From: Lachnospiraceae bacterium MD329 | GTDB taxonomy: Bacteria; Bacillota; Clostridia; UBA1381 | Assembly: GCA_010206265.1 (NCBI GenBank) | Contig: VIQV01000029.1 | Coordinates: forward strand, 206,122-270,121 | DNA length: 64,000 nt | Direction: 5' to 3' | Part shown: positions 48,465-57,498 of the stretch, one piece after another | Position numbering within the stretch: position 1 is the stretch's first letter | Layout of the letters: every line of letters starts with the position of its first letter | The notes under the pieces: generated by a model | The model's input: the letters and a program-made list of their open reading frames with translations, nothing else | Databases searched by the model: none | Told to the model about the DNA's origin: nothing | Translations under genes and position numbers: made by a program

Positions 48465-51092
48465 ATGTCAAAAAAGTTCGTATACCTTTTTACAGAAGGT
48501 AATGCAAGTATGAGAGAATTGCTGGGCGGCAAAGGCGCTAACCTTGCCGAAATGACAAACCTCGGCTTGCCGGTTCCGCAGGGATTTACTATTTCAACAG
48601 AGGCTTGTACTCAGTATTATGAGGACGGCAGAAAAATTAATGATGAAATTCAGGCTCAGATAAACGAGCACATCACAAAAATGGAAGAAATCACAGGCAA
48701 AAAGTTCGGCGATAACGAGAATCCGCTTCTTGTATCGGTACGTTCAGGCGCAAGAGCGTCAATGCCGGGTATGATGGATACAATTCTTAACCTTGGTCTT
48801 AATGAAGAAGTTGTTGAAGTTGTAGCTAAGAAAACAGGCAATGAAAGATGGGCTTGGGACTGCTACAGAAGATTTATTCAGATGTATTCTGACGTTGTTA
48901 TGGAAGTTGGTAAGAAGTATTTTGAACAGCTTATCGACGAAATGAAAGAAAAGAAGGGCGTTACTGAGGACGTTGACCTTACAGCGGCAGACCTTAAAGA
49001 ACTTGCTTCACAGTTCAAGGCTGAATATAAGAACAAAATCGGTGCTGACTTCCCGAACGACCCGAAAGAACAGCTTATGGGCGCAGTTCAGGCAGTATTC
49101 CGTTCGTGGGATAACCCACGCGCTAACGTTTACCGCCGTGATAACGATATTCCTTATTCTTGGGGTACAGCAGTAAACGTACAGGAAATGGCATTCGGTA
49201 ACTGGTCTGATGAATCAGGTACAGGCGTTGCATTTACTCGTGACCCTGCTACAGGCGAAAAGAAACTTATGGGTGAGTTCCTTATGAACGCTCAGGGTGA
49301 GGACGTTGTTGCAGGCGTAAGAACACCTCAGCCGATTTCTGCTCTTAAAGAGGTTATGCCTGATGTATACGACCAGTTTACAAAGGTATGCTCAACTCTT
49401 GAAAACCACTATAGAGATATGCAGGATATGGAATTTACAATTCAGGATAAGAAGTTGTTTATGCTTCAGACAAGAAACGGTAAGAGAACAGCTCAGGCCG
49501 CTTTAAAAATTGCCTGTGATCTTGTTGACGAAGGTATGAGAACTAAGGAAGAGGCAGTTGCTATGATTGACCCTCGTAACCTTGACACACTTCTTCACCC
49601 GCAGTTTGACGCTGACGCAATCAAAAAGGCTACTCCGATGGGTAAAGCACTTGGCGCTTCACCGGGCGCAGCGGCAGGTAAAGTTGTATTTACAGCTGAT
49701 GACGCTAAGGAATGGGCTGCAAAAGGAGAAAAGGTTGTTCTTGTTCGTCTTGAAACATCACCTGAAGATATTGAAGGTATGAAGGCTGCTCAGGGTATCC
49801 TGACAGTTAGAGGCGGTATGACTTCACACGCTGCCGTTGTTGCTCGTGGTATGGGTACTTGCTGTGTATCAGGCTGCGGCGATATCGCTATGGACGAGGA
49901 TAACAAGAAATTCACTCTAAACGGTAAGGAATATCACGAAGGTGATACAATTTCACTTGACGGTTCAACAGGTAATATCTACGACGGAATTATTCCAACA
50001 GTTGACGCTACAATCGCAGGTGAGTTCGGCAGAATTATGGGTTGGGCTGATGAATTCAGAACTTTAAAGGTTCGTACAAACGCTGATACTCCTGCTGACG
50101 CTAAGAAAGCAAGAGAATTGGGCGCAGAAGGTATCGGTCTTTGCCGTACAGAGCATATGTTCTTCGAGGGCAACAGAATCGACGCTTTCAGAGAAATGAT
50201 TTGTGCTGATACAGTTGAAGAAAGAGAAGCTGCACTTGATAAGATTCTTCCGATGCAGCAGGGCGACTTCGAACAGCTTTATGAGGCTCTTGAAGGCAAC
50301 CCTGTAACAATCCGTTTCTTAGACCCTCCTCTTCACGAGTTCGTTCCTACTGACGACGCTGATATTGAAATCCTTGCAAAAGCACAGGGTAAGAGTGTTG
50401 AAAGAATTAAGGAAATTATAAATAGTCTTCACGAGGCTAACCCAATGATGGGACACAGAGGCTGCCGTCTTGACGTAACATATCCTGAAATTGCGAAAAT
50501 GCAGACAAAGGCTGTTATCCGTGCGGCTATAAACGTACAGAACAAGCACACAGACTGGAAGATTGTTCCTGAAATTATGATTCCTCTTGTTGGCGAAATC
50601 AAAGAATTAAAGTATGTTAAGCAGATGGTTGTTGAAACTGCTGACGCTGAAATTAAAGCAGCAGGTAGTGACCTTAAATATGAAGTTGGTACAATGATTG
50701 AAATTCCTCGTGCAGCTCTTACAGCTGACGAAATCGCAACAGAGGCAGATTTCTTCTGTTTCGGTACAAACGACCTTACACAGCTTACATTCGGTTTCTC
50801 GCGTGACGACGCAGGTAAGTTCCTTGACGCTTACTACAACGCTAAGATATTTGAAAATGACCCGTTTGCAAAGATTGATCAGAACGGTGTCGGTAAGCTT
50901 ATGGAAATGTCAATCAAGCTTGGTAAGCCGGTTAATCCGAAACTTCATATCGGTATCTGCGGCGAGCACGGCGGTGACCCGTCATCAGTTGAGTTCTGTC
51001 ATAAGATTGGTCTTGACTATGTTTCTTGTTCACCGTTCAGAGTTCCTATCGCAAGACTTGCGGCTGCTCAGGCAAAGATTAACGAGAAATAA
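48465..51092 (+). CDS. ppdK: Pyruvate, phosphate dikinase
   Basis: PPDK interconverts pyruvate, ATP and phosphate with phosphoenolpyruvate, AMP and pyrophosphate, and serves glycolysis in many clostridia. The ATP-grasp N-terminal domain begins with LLGGKGANLAEMTNLGLPVP. The phosphohistidine domain has GGMTSHAAVVARGMG with His455, and the C-terminal PEP-binding barrel has MMGHRGCRLDVTYPEIAKMQ and CGEHGGDPSSV. Its 875 residues match the family. AGGAGG lies upstream of the ATG. It is a single gene with its own terminator, diverging from hemL and converging on gpmI. Confidence 0.97.
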   Translation: MSKKFVYLFTEGNASMRELLGGKGANLAEMTNLGLPVPQGFTISTEACTQYYEDGRKINDEIQAQINEHITKMEEITGKKFGDNENPLLVSVRSGARASMPGMMDTILNLGLNEEVVEVVAKKTGNERWAWDCYRRFIQMYSDVVMEVGKKYFEQLIDEMKEKKGVTEDVDLTAADLKELASQFKAEYKNKIGADFPNDPKEQLMGAVQAVFRSWDNPRANVYRRDNDIPYSWGTAVNVQEMAFGNWSDESGTGVAFTRDPATGEKKLMGEFLMNAQGEDVVAGVRTPQPISALKEVMPDVYDQFTKVCSTLENHYRDMQDMEFTIQDKKLFMLQTRNGKRTAQAALKIACDLVDEGMRTKEEAVAMIDPRNLDTLLHPQFDADAIKKATPMGKALGASPGAAAGKVVFTADDAKEWAAKGEKVVLVRLETSPEDIEGMKAAQGILTVRGGMTSHAAVVARGMGTCCVSGCGDIAMDEDNKKFTLNGKEYHEGDTISLDGSTGNIYDGIIPTVDATIAGEFGRIMGWADEFRTLKVRTNADTPADAKKARELGAEGIGLCRTEHMFFEGNRIDAFREMICADTVEEREAALDKILPMQQGDFEQLYEALEGNPVTIRFLDPPLHEFVPTDDADIEILAKAQGKSVERIKEIINSLHEANPMMGHRGCRLDVTYPEIAKMQTKAVIRAAINVQNKHTDWKIVPEIMIPLVGEIKELKYVKQMVVETADAEIKAAGSDLKYEVGTMIEIPRAALTADEIATEADFFCFGTNDLTQLTFGFSRDDAGKFLDAYYNAKIFENDPFAKIDQNGVGKLMEMSIKLGKPVNPKLHIGICGEHGGDPSSVEFCHKIGLDYVSCSPFRVPIARLAAAQAKINEK

Positions 51093-51106
51093 TTTAAATA
51101 TTGAAA

Positions 51107-51135
51107 AAGTGACTGTTACTACAGTCACTTTTTTT
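51107..51135 (+). terminator. Terminator of ppdK
   Basis: AAGTGACTGT (51107-51116) and ACAGTCACTT (51121-51130) form a perfect stem followed by TTTTT. Confidence 0.88.
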
Positions 51136-51150
51136 ATGCATTACATAAAA

Positions 51151-51185
51151 AATAACGCTGACCTCAAAAGGTTTAGCGTTATTTT
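51151..51185 (-). terminator. Terminator of gpmI
   Basis: AATAACGCT (51151-51159) and AGCGTTATT (51175-51183) form a perfect stem, with A/T-runs on both sides, just after the gpmI stop codon on the reverse strand. Confidence 0.82.
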
Positions 51186-51193
51186 TATTAATC

Positions 51194-52711
51194 TTATTTT
51201 ACAATTAAGCTTTCGCCTGTCATCTGTTCAGGCTTTTCAAGTCCCATTAAATCAAGCATTGTGGGACAAAGGTCACAAAGTCTGCCCATTTTCAGCTTAA
51301 CATCGCCTGCGCCTATTAATATCATAGGTACAGGATTGGTTGTATGTGCGGTAAACGGAGCTTTTGTCACAGGGTCAATCAGGCAGTCTGCATTACCGTG
51401 GTCGGCTGTAATAATAACCTGACCATTTTTCTTTAAAATTGCATTAACTGTTCTGCCTACACATTCGTCCACAGACTCCACAGCCTTTACTGCCGCGTCT
51501 ATAATGCCCGTATGTCCGACCATATCACAGTTCGCATAGTTCAGGATAATAACATCAAATTTTTCGTCGTCAATCGCCTCAACTACCGCATCGGTAACTT
51601 CATATGCACTCATTTCGGGTTTCATATCAAAAGTTGCAACATCAGGCGACTTAATAAGTATTCTGTCCTCGCCTTTAAACTGCTGTTCCTCACCGCCGTT
51701 AAAGAAAAATGTAACGTGCGCATATTTCTGAGTTTCGGCAATTCTAAGCTGAGTAAGTCCCTTTTTGCTTATATACTCACCAAATGTCATTTCCAATGAT
51801 TCGGGAGGATATGCCACAGTTACGTTAGGCATTGACTCGTCATACTGCGTCATACAAACAAAGTTTACAGGGAAATATGTTCTTTCAAAACCGTCAAAAT
51901 CAGGGTCAACAAACGTTCTTGTAATCTGACGCGCACGGTCGGGACGGAAATTAAAGAAAATCACACTGTCGTTTTCCTTAACTCTGCCGTTTTTATCAAC
52001 TACAGTCGGTATAACAAACTCGTCCGTAACGTTATTTTCATAAGAATTTTTAACAGCGGTTACAGCGTCGTTTTCCTGTACGCCCTCGCCTTTAACGATT
52101 GCGTCATAAGCCTTCTGAACTCTGTCCCACGCGTTATCTCTGTCCATAGCGTAAAATCTGCCCATAATCGTGGCAATACTTCCAACACCGATTTCCTTGA
52201 TTTCATTTTCAAGCGCCTGCATAAAGTCTGCGCCTGATGTCGGCGGAACATCACGCCCGTCAAGGAAAGTATGAATATACACCTTGTCCAAGCCCTTTTT
52301 CTTTGCCATTCTTAAAAGTCCGTAAAGATGTTCATTATGACTATGCACACCGCCGTTTGACAAAAGTCCCATCAAATGCAGTGCACCGCCGTTTGCCTTT
52401 GCCGCGTCCATTGCGTCGGATAACGCTTTTATGTCGTTGATTTTACCCTCGTTAATGTCCTTTGTAATTTTAACAAGCATTTGATAAACAACTCGCCCAG
52501 CGCCTATATTGGTATGACCGACCTCACTGTTACCCATCTGACCGTCGGGAAGTCCAACGTCCAGACCGCTTGCTGAAAGCTGTGTATTCGGATATTCGGC
52601 AAGAAATTTATCAAGGTTCGGCGTTTTCGCCATAGCGATTGCATTACCCTCGGTTTCTTTGTTTATGCCGTAACCGTCCATTATGATTAGTGCAATTGGT
52701 TTCTTTGCCAT
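51194..52711 (-). CDS. gpmI: 2,3-bisphosphoglycerate-independent phosphoglycerate mutase
   Basis: GpmI interconverts 3- and 2-phosphoglycerate using manganese. Features are IALIIMDGYGINKETEGNAI at the N-terminus, with the metal Asp and PDGQMGNSEVGHTNIGAGRV, whose Ser is the phosphorylated residue. HTFLDGRDVPPTSG follows, and near the C-terminus NYANCDMVGHTG and ITADHGNADCL. At 505 residues it is typical. AGGAGG precedes the ATG. In many clostridia gpmI follows tpiA directly. Here non-coding locus C separates the two. Confidence 0.97.
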   Translation of the reverse strand: MAKKPIALIIMDGYGINKETEGNAIAMAKTPNLDKFLAEYPNTQLSASGLDVGLPDGQMGNSEVGHTNIGAGRVVYQMLVKITKDINEGKINDIKALSDAMDAAKANGGALHLMGLLSNGGVHSHNEHLYGLLRMAKKKGLDKVYIHTFLDGRDVPPTSGADFMQALENEIKEIGVGSIATIMGRFYAMDRDNAWDRVQKAYDAIVKGEGVQENDAVTAVKNSYENNVTDEFVIPTVVDKNGRVKENDSVIFFNFRPDRARQITRTFVDPDFDGFERTYFPVNFVCMTQYDESMPNVTVAYPPESLEMTFGEYISKKGLTQLRIAETQKYAHVTFFFNGGEEQQFKGEDRILIKSPDVATFDMKPEMSAYEVTDAVVEAIDDEKFDVIILNYANCDMVGHTGIIDAAVKAVESVDECVGRTVNAILKKNGQVIITADHGNADCLIDPVTKAPFTAHTTNPVPMILIGAGDVKLKMGRLCDLCPTMLDLMGLEKPEQMTGESLIVK

Positions 52712-52742
52712 TTTTGTTCCTCCTGTTTTGGTAATTTATATC

Positions 52743-52771
52743 TTTACAAATATAACTGAATGTGTTATAAT
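52743..52771 (+). promoter_or_regulatory. Promoter of predicted RNA C1
   Basis: TTTACA (52743-52748) and TATAAT (52766-52771) are 17 bases apart, with the context TGTGTTATAATAG as in RNA B2. It lies about 35 bases outside the divergent gpmI start codon. Confidence 0.7.
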
Positions 52772-52775
52772 AGTT

Positions 52776-52929
52776 ATGCGGTAAAAATTGAAAAAGATAC
52801 ATATACTGTTTTTTATTTTGCAAAAATACAGGCTTTTTCTGCTATACCAGTGTATGTATAGATTTTTACCGCAATAAAATCAGTTTAAAGCTATGTATTT
52901 TTATGCGTAGCTTTGGCTGCGCATTTTTT
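52776..52929 (+). ncRNA. Predicted structured RNA C1
   Basis: About 154 bases. TGCGGTAAAAAT (52777-52788) pairs perfectly with ATTTTTACCGCA (52862-52873). ATACATATACTG (52797-52808) pairs with CAGTGTATGTAT (52848-52859) with one G-T pair. The apical loop holds ATACAGGCTTTTT, a variant of the ACATAGGCTTTG of A2 and B1. The terminator is ATGCGTAGC-TTTG-GCTGCGCAT with a T-run (52903-52929). The nesting matches A2 and B1, with different stem sequences. Confidence 0.65.
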
Positions 52930-52936
52930 AGTATTT

Positions 52937-53063
52937 AAAGGAGGGCAGAGAACGTAAGTATGTCGGCTTACATTACAATTGAATATAGAAAACTATTTAT
53001 TTTATTTTGTGTGGCATTGAACCCCCGTTTTAAAACGGGGGTTCTCTCATTCTGCCCTCCGTT
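52937..53063 (+). repeat. Conserved core, copy C
   Basis: The most complete copy. It opens AAAGGAGGGCAGAGAACG (52937-52954) and closes TCTGCCCTCCGTT (53051-53063), so GGAGGGCAGA and TCTGCCCTCC form 10-base terminal inverted repeats. The first 55 bases equal copy A. The inner palindrome GAACCCCCGTTTT/AAAACGGGGGTTC (53019-53044) is a perfect 26-base inverted repeat. AGAGAAC near the 5' end can also pair with GTTCTCT near the 3' end, extending the outer stem. Confidence 0.77.
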
Positions 53064-53079
53064 AAATCAGATTTAAATT

Positions 53080-53109
53080 AAAGGACTGCCACCTTTAAGG
53101 CAGTCCTTT
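53080..53109 (-). terminator. Terminator of tpiA
   Basis: AAAGGACTGCC (53080-53090) and GGCAGTCCTTT (53099-53109) form a perfect 11-base-pair stem just after the tpiA stop codon on the reverse strand. Confidence 0.85.
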
Positions 53110-53119
53110 TAAAAATCAA

Positions 53120-53872
53120 TTATTTAGCCGCGCCTGTAATAACCGCAAAATCTGCGCTCTTTAATGACGCGCCGCCTATAAGACCACCGTCAATGTTTGG
53201 TTTTGCAAGAAGTCCTGCACAATTACCTGCGTTCATACTTCCGCCATACTGGATTGTAATAGCTTCTGCCGTTGCATTGTCATACAATGCTGCAAGCACT
53301 TCTCTTATTGCCTTGCAAACCTCTTCTGCTTGCTCGTCCGTAGCAGTTTTACCTGTACCGATTGCCCAGATAGGCTCGTATGCAACAACAACCTTCTTTG
53401 CGTCGTCCGCGCTTACATTTGCAAATGCTTTTTTAATCTGGATTGTAATTAAATCCATTGTAATTCCTGCCTCACGCTGTTCAAGGCTTTCACCGCAGCA
53501 AACAATAGGAAGAAGACCTTTTTCAAGAGCCTTTATCACCTTTTTATTTACGGTTTCATCTGTTTCGGCAAAATACTCGCGTCTTTCGCTATGACCGATT
53601 ATAACATAGTCAACACCCATATCTTTTAGCATATCTGCGCTGACTTCACCTGTATAAGCGCCTTTATCTTCAAAATGAAGGTTTTCAGCGCCGATTTTAA
53701 CGTGTGTACCCTTAGCAGCCTCAATTGCAGGCGCAAGACATACAAACGGTGTACAGCATACTACTTCACACGCCGCGCCTTTTGTTGCCTCGGCTACCTC
53801 TTTAACAAAATCATATGTTTCTGACGGAAGCTTGTTCATCTTCCAGTTTCCTGCGATTATATATTTTCCCAT
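53120..53872 (-). CDS. tpiA: Triosephosphate isomerase
   Basis: TpiA interconverts glyceraldehyde 3-phosphate and [16 protein letters not shown] opens the protein with the active-site Lys and Asn. [13 protein letters not shown] supplies the catalytic His and [14 protein letters not shown] the catalytic Glu. [13 protein letters not shown] and [13 protein letters not shown] complete the set. Length is 250 residues. AAGGAGAC precedes the ATG. It lies 26 bases after pgk and is co-transcribed with it. It would also handle DHAP released by the aldolase of the BMC operon. Confidence 0.97.
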   Translation of the reverse strand: MGKYIIAGNWKMNKLPSETYDFVKEVAEATKGAACEVVCCTPFVCLAPAIEAAKGTHVKIGAENLHFEDKGAYTGEVSADMLKDMGVDYVIIGHSERREYFAETDETVNKKVIKALEKGLLPIVCCGESLEQREAGITMDLITIQIKKAFANVSADDAKKVVVAYEPIWAIGTGKTATDEQAEEVCKAIREVLAALYDNATAEAITIQYGGSMNAGNCAGLLAKPNIDGGLIGGASLKSADFAVITGAAK

Positions 53873-53898
53873 TTTATCTGTCTCCTTCGTTTTTCTCT

Positions 53899-55083
53899 TT
53901 ATTTGTCTGTTAATGCCGCGATACCCGGTAATTCTTTACCCTCTAAAAATTCCATACTTGCGCCGCCGCCTGTTGAAATATGGCTCATTTTATCGCCAAG
54001 ACCTGCCTGATTAACAGCCGCAACACTGTCGCCGCCGCCGATAATTGTAGTAGCGTCAAGGTCTGCAAGCATAGCCGCAATTTCGTTTGTACCCTTTGCA
54101 AAATTGCTCATTTCAAATACGCCCATAGGACCGTTCCATACAACGGTTTTTGCGTCTTTAAGAACATCTTTAAACAATTCGATTGACTTAGGACCTATAT
54201 CAAGACCCATCCAACCATCAGGGATATTACCCTCAACAATTTTTGAAGGAGCGTCGTTATCAAACTTTTCTGTTACAACAGTATCAACAGGAAGAACTAT
54301 CTTGTCCCCTGCCTCATCAAGCATTTTCTTTGCATAGTCGATAAAATCAGGCTCAAGAAGTGATGTGCCTGTAGTCTTACCCTGAGCCGCAAAGAATGTA
54401 TATGCCATACCGCCGCCAATGATAAGCTTATCCACTTTTTTCAAAAGATTTTCAATAACTGAAATCTTTGAAGAAACCTTACTTCCGCCCAAAATAGCTA
54501 CAAGCGGTCTTACAGGACTGTTTACGGCATTACCAAGGAAATTAATTTCCTTTTCAATCAGATATCCTGCAACTGCAGGTTTAATAATTGATGATACGCC
54601 AACGTTTGAGCAGTGCGCTCTGTGCGCCGTACCAAACGCGTCGTTTACAAACAAATCAGCAAGTGAAGCAAGCTCTTTTGAGAAAGCCTCTTCGTTCTTT
54701 GTTTCTTCTTTTCTGTAACGTGTGTTTTCCAAAAGCACTACATCGCCGTCCTGCATTTCAGCTACAGCTTTTTTGGCATTATCGCCGACTACGTTATCGT
54801 CAGCCGCAAAAACAACGTTTTTACCCAATTTATCCGAAAGGCTCTTTGCTACAGGTGCAAGCGAAAGTTCAGGCTTTGGCTCACCCTTCGGTTTACCCAT
54901 ATGCGAACAAAGAATAACTCTTGCGCCGTTATCAATAAGATACTTAATTGTCGGCAATGCGCCTACAATACGGTTTTCATCAGTGATATTTCCGTCACCG
55001 TCAAGCGGTACGTTAAAATCACAGCGAACCAATACTTTCTTACCTTTTACTTCAACATCTTCTACAGTAAGTTTGTTGTACAT
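53899..55083 (-). CDS. pgk: Phosphoglycerate kinase
   Basis: Pgk makes ATP from 1,3-bisphosphoglycerate. The substrate-binding motif is [20 protein letters not shown], with SHMGKPKG and [13 protein letters not shown] in the N-terminal lobe. The nucleotide-binding lobe has [30 protein letters not shown] and [13 protein letters not shown]. Its 394 residues are normal. AAAGGAG precedes the ATG. It heads the pgk-tpiA unit, with its promoter at 55138-55166. Confidence 0.97.
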   Translation of the reverse strand: MYNKLTVEDVEVKGKKVLVRCDFNVPLDGDGNITDENRIVGALPTIKYLIDNGARVILCSHMGKPKGEPKPELSLAPVAKSLSDKLGKNVVFAADDNVVGDNAKKAVAEMQDGDVVLLENTRYRKEETKNEEAFSKELASLADLFVNDAFGTAHRAHCSNVGVSSIIKPAVAGYLIEKEINFLGNAVNSPVRPLVAILGGSKVSSKISVIENLLKKVDKLIIGGGMAYTFFAAQGKTTGTSLLEPDFIDYAKKMLDEAGDKIVLPVDTVVTEKFDNDAPSKIVEGNIPDGWMGLDIGPKSIELFKDVLKDAKTVVWNGPMGVFEMSNFAKGTNEIAAMLADLDATTIIGGGDSVAAVNQAGLGDKMSHISTGGGASMEFLEGKELPGIAALTDK

Positions 55084-55137
55084 AGTAAATTACTCCTTTT
55101 TTCTAACGAGCCTAAAAGCCCGATTTTTCTTAATTAT

Positions 55138-55166
55138 ATTATATATAAAATTTCTTGGTTTTTCAA
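55138..55166 (-). promoter_or_regulatory. Promoter of pgk-tpiA
   Basis: On the reverse strand TTGAAA (55161-55166) and TATAAT (55138-55143) are 17 bases apart, about 55 bases before the pgk start codon. Confidence 0.62.
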
Positions 55167-55184
55167 GTATATAATTAAAATTCG

Positions 55185-55688
55185 TTAAATATTTACCAAT
55201 TTAATCAGGATTGCCGCGGTTAATATGCCAACAATGTCACCAACAACCGCAAACGGTACGGCTTTAAGGTTATGTTTAACGCGTGTTTTGGCAAAGTAAA
55301 TACACAGACAGTAAAACGTGGTTTCGGTCGAACCCATAATGACCGACGCCAACCGTCCAATCTCTCCGTCCGCGCCGTGAGTATTCAATATTTCCGAAAG
55401 CAAACCCAGCGCGCCGCTTCCTGAAATCGGACGTATCAGCGCAAGAGGCATTACCTCCGCAGGAATCAGATTTTTTATCGGTGAAAGTAATGATACAAAT
55501 AAATCAAGCGTACCCGACGCGCGCAGCATATAAGCGGCTGTCAGCACAGCCAAAAGCGGCGGAAAAATACCTGTTATTATTTTCATACCCTCGCCCACGC
55601 CGTCGATAAACAGCTCATACACGGGCAATTTTTTTCTTAATGCGGCAGCCAAAACAAGTATAATGATTGCAGGAATTACATAAATCAT
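55185..55688 (-). CDS. spmB: Spore maturation protein B
   Basis: A 167-residue membrane protein of the nucleoside-recognition (Gate) family. It begins MIYVIPAIIILVLAAALRKK and has ELFIDGVGEGMKIITGIFPP and LALIRPISGSGALGLLSEIL, then VIMGSTETTFYCLCIYFAKT, typical of SpmB. SpmA and SpmB are needed for spore core dehydration in Bacillus, and paralogues also occur in non-sporing species. ATG 55688 overlaps the spmA stop by 4 bases, which fixes this start over the longer frame beginning at 55760. Confidence 0.9.
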   Translation of the reverse strand: MIYVIPAIIILVLAAALRKKLPVYELFIDGVGEGMKIITGIFPPLLAVLTAAYMLRASGTLDLFVSLLSPIKNLIPAEVMPLALIRPISGSGALGLLSEILNTHGADGEIGRLASVIMGSTETTFYCLCIYFAKTRVKHNLKAVPFAVVGDIVGILTAAILIKLVNI

Positions 55689-56257
55689 AATTTCTTTCTC
55701 CCGAAATAAAGTTTCGCGCAGGTCACTGCCGCAATAACCGCGCACAGCGCCGAAATCCATATAGGCAGAACAACCGAAAACGGATTTTCACTTCCTGCCG
55801 CAACACGCAGTGAAATTATTGTAGTCGGAATAAGCTGTAATGACGTGGTATTAAGCACCACCAGCATACACATATCGTCCGATGCGTATTCCGGATGTTT
55901 GTTTTCTTTATCAAGGTTCTGCATTGCCTTTATTCCCATAGGCGTTGCCGCGTTACCCATACCCAGAAGATTTGCCGTCATATTCATTGCAATATACTTT
56001 TTCGATTCCTCGCCTGCTCTCGGAAAAAGAAAACGTATAAGCGGTTTTAACAGTTTTTCAATTTTCTGAGATAAACCCGATTTTTCGGCAACTTTTAAAA
56101 GTCCTGTCCAGAAACACATAACTCCCGCAAACGAAAGCACCGTAAATACTGCATTTTTTGCACCTTCAAACGCTCCGTTTACTGTTTCGGATACTGTTCC
56201 CGTGAAAATTGATACAACTATTGATATTACTATCATTCCACACCAAATATAATTCAT
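55685..56257 (-). CDS. spmA: Spore maturation protein A
   Basis: A 190-residue membrane protein with several helices and the Gate-family signature. MNYIWCGMIVISIVVSIFTG, then GAKNAVFTVLSFAGVMCFWT and NMTANLLGMGNAATPMGIKA match SpmA, followed by VVLNTTSLQLIPTTIISLR. It pairs with SpmB in the same order and with translational overlap as in Bacillus. AAGAGGTG precedes the ATG. The gene diverges from hemA. Confidence 0.92.
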   Translation of the reverse strand: MNYIWCGMIVISIVVSIFTGTVSETVNGAFEGAKNAVFTVLSFAGVMCFWTGLLKVAEKSGLSQKIEKLLKPLIRFLFPRAGEESKKYIAMNMTANLLGMGNAATPMGIKAMQNLDKENKHPEYASDDMCMLVVLNTTSLQLIPTTIISLRVAAGSENPFSVVLPIWISALCAVIAAVTCAKLYFGRKKL

Positions 56258-56317
56258 TCCAAAATCACCTCTTATTTAGTTATTATTCAGTGCTGACAGC
56301 ATATATGATATATTACC

Positions 56318-56346
56318 TTGCAATTTTGGGCTTTTAGTGATAAAAT
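56318..56346 (+). promoter_or_regulatory. Promoter of the tetrapyrrole operon
   Basis: TTGCAA (56318-56323) and TAAAAT (56341-56346) are 17 bases apart. The start codon at 56377 is about 25 bases past the predicted transcript start. Confidence 0.55.
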
Positions 56347-56376
56347 GGAAATAATATTTAGATTAGAGGCGTTAAT

Positions 56377-57498
56377 GTGAAATTAATTACTGTAAGCATA
56401 AGCCACGACAAAGCACCGCTTTTTGTACGCGAACAAGTATCGTTTACAAAACGGCGTCAGGCTGAAATTCTTAAATATATAAAGCAGCATATCGGTGCAG
56501 AAGCTGTAATTTTATCAACCTGTAACCGATGTGAATTTTATCTGGCAGGCGGAAACATAAAAGAACGGTTTATGGAATATTTAGTGTCCCTCATTGGCAA
56601 AGAAACTATTTCTTACGCCCGTATATATGAAGACAACGACTGCTGTACACACCTTATGTATACAGCCTCAGGATTGAATTCTATGATTTTGGGCGAAGAC
56701 CAGATTTTAGGACAGGTAAAGGACGCGCACGAATTTTCAATGGTAAATTCTGCGTGCGGTAAATATTTAAATACAATGTTCCGACTTGCCGTAACAGGCG
56801 CAAAACAGGTAAAAACAAACACTTTACTTTCAAAAACTCCTGTTTCTGCGGCAACTATTTCAATAAAATTTTGTCAAAGAATATTGGGAACGTTAAATGG
56901 TAAAAATATACTTATAATCGGCGCAACAGGCAAAACAGGTTCTGCAGTTTTAAAAAATTTAGTGTCCCTCAATAATGTATCGGTTTTTGCAACCTCACGT
57001 TCGCACAAAGGGACAGTAAATCAAATTGATGGAGCTGTCACAATAGATTACAATGACCGTTATAAAGTTCTTGATGAAATGGACGCTGTAATAAGCGCAA
57101 CTCAAAGCCCTCATCTTGTGCTTGAAAAAGAAAAAGTGTTTGATTCAATAAAAACGGTAAAAACAAGGGCATTTATAGACCTTGCCGTGCCCCGTGATAT
57201 TGACATAGCAGAAGATGAAAACACCACATACCGTAATATTGATGATTTAAGAGAAATCGCAGAAGAAAATAATAAAATTAAAATACTTGAATCTGAAAAA
57301 GCAAAAAATATCTTACAAAAATATATTGATGAATTTCAGATATGGCATTTATTTACTGATAACACAGTAATTTTAAACAAATTTTCCGATAATGAACACA
57401 GCCTCTGGCAGACAGTATATAATTTAAAGGCTGAAAATAACTATAGAAAATTTTATAATTTTATAAAATCACTCAAGGAGAGAAATTATGAAAATTAA
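56377..57498 (+). CDS. hemA: Glutamyl-tRNA reductase
   Basis: HemA reduces glutamyl-tRNA to glutamate-1-semialdehyde with NADPH, opening the C5 tetrapyrrole pathway. The nucleophile is Cys49 in ILSTCNRCEFY, followed by TASGLNSMILGEDQILGQVK and the nucleotide fold NILIIGATGKTGSAVLKNL. The segment FIDLAVPRDID is also typical. At 373 residues it is slightly short, with a reduced C-terminal dimer domain. The start is GTG 56377 behind AGAGG. An overlapping ATG at 56375 hits a stop at once. Two exact TTTAGTGTCCC motifs lie in its reading frame (56580 and 56958). It overlaps hemC by 11 bases. Confidence 0.95.
   Translation: MKLITVSISHDKAPLFVREQVSFTKRRQAEILKYIKQHIGAEAVILSTCNRCEFYLAGGNIKERFMEYLVSLIGKETISYARIYEDNDCCTHLMYTASGLNSMILGEDQILGQVKDAHEFSMVNSACGKYLNTMFRLAVTGAKQVKTNTLLSKTPVSAATISIKFCQRILGTLNGKNILIIGATGKTGSAVLKNLVSLNNVSVFATSRSHKGTVNQIDGAVTIDYNDRYKVLDEMDAVISATQSPHLVLEKEKVFDSIKTVKTRAFIDLAVPRDIDIAEDENTTYRNIDDLREIAEENNKIKILESEKAKNILQKYIDEFQIWHLFTDNTVILNKFSDNEHSLWQTVYNLKAENNYRKFYNFIKSLKERNYEN

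Larger units (their letters stand above)
52712..53119 (+). other. Non-coding locus C: one RNA gene plus conserved core
   Basis: A 408-base gap between tpiA and gpmI, both leftward. The forward strand carries predicted RNA C1 (52776-52929) and the conserved core (52937-53063). The tpiA terminator is at 53080-53109. No coding sequence is supported. Confidence 0.75.

Noticed and set aside
50698..51300. 200-residue forward frame overlapping the end of ppdK and gpmI
   Set aside because: It is a frame shadow of ppdK and runs through two terminators.
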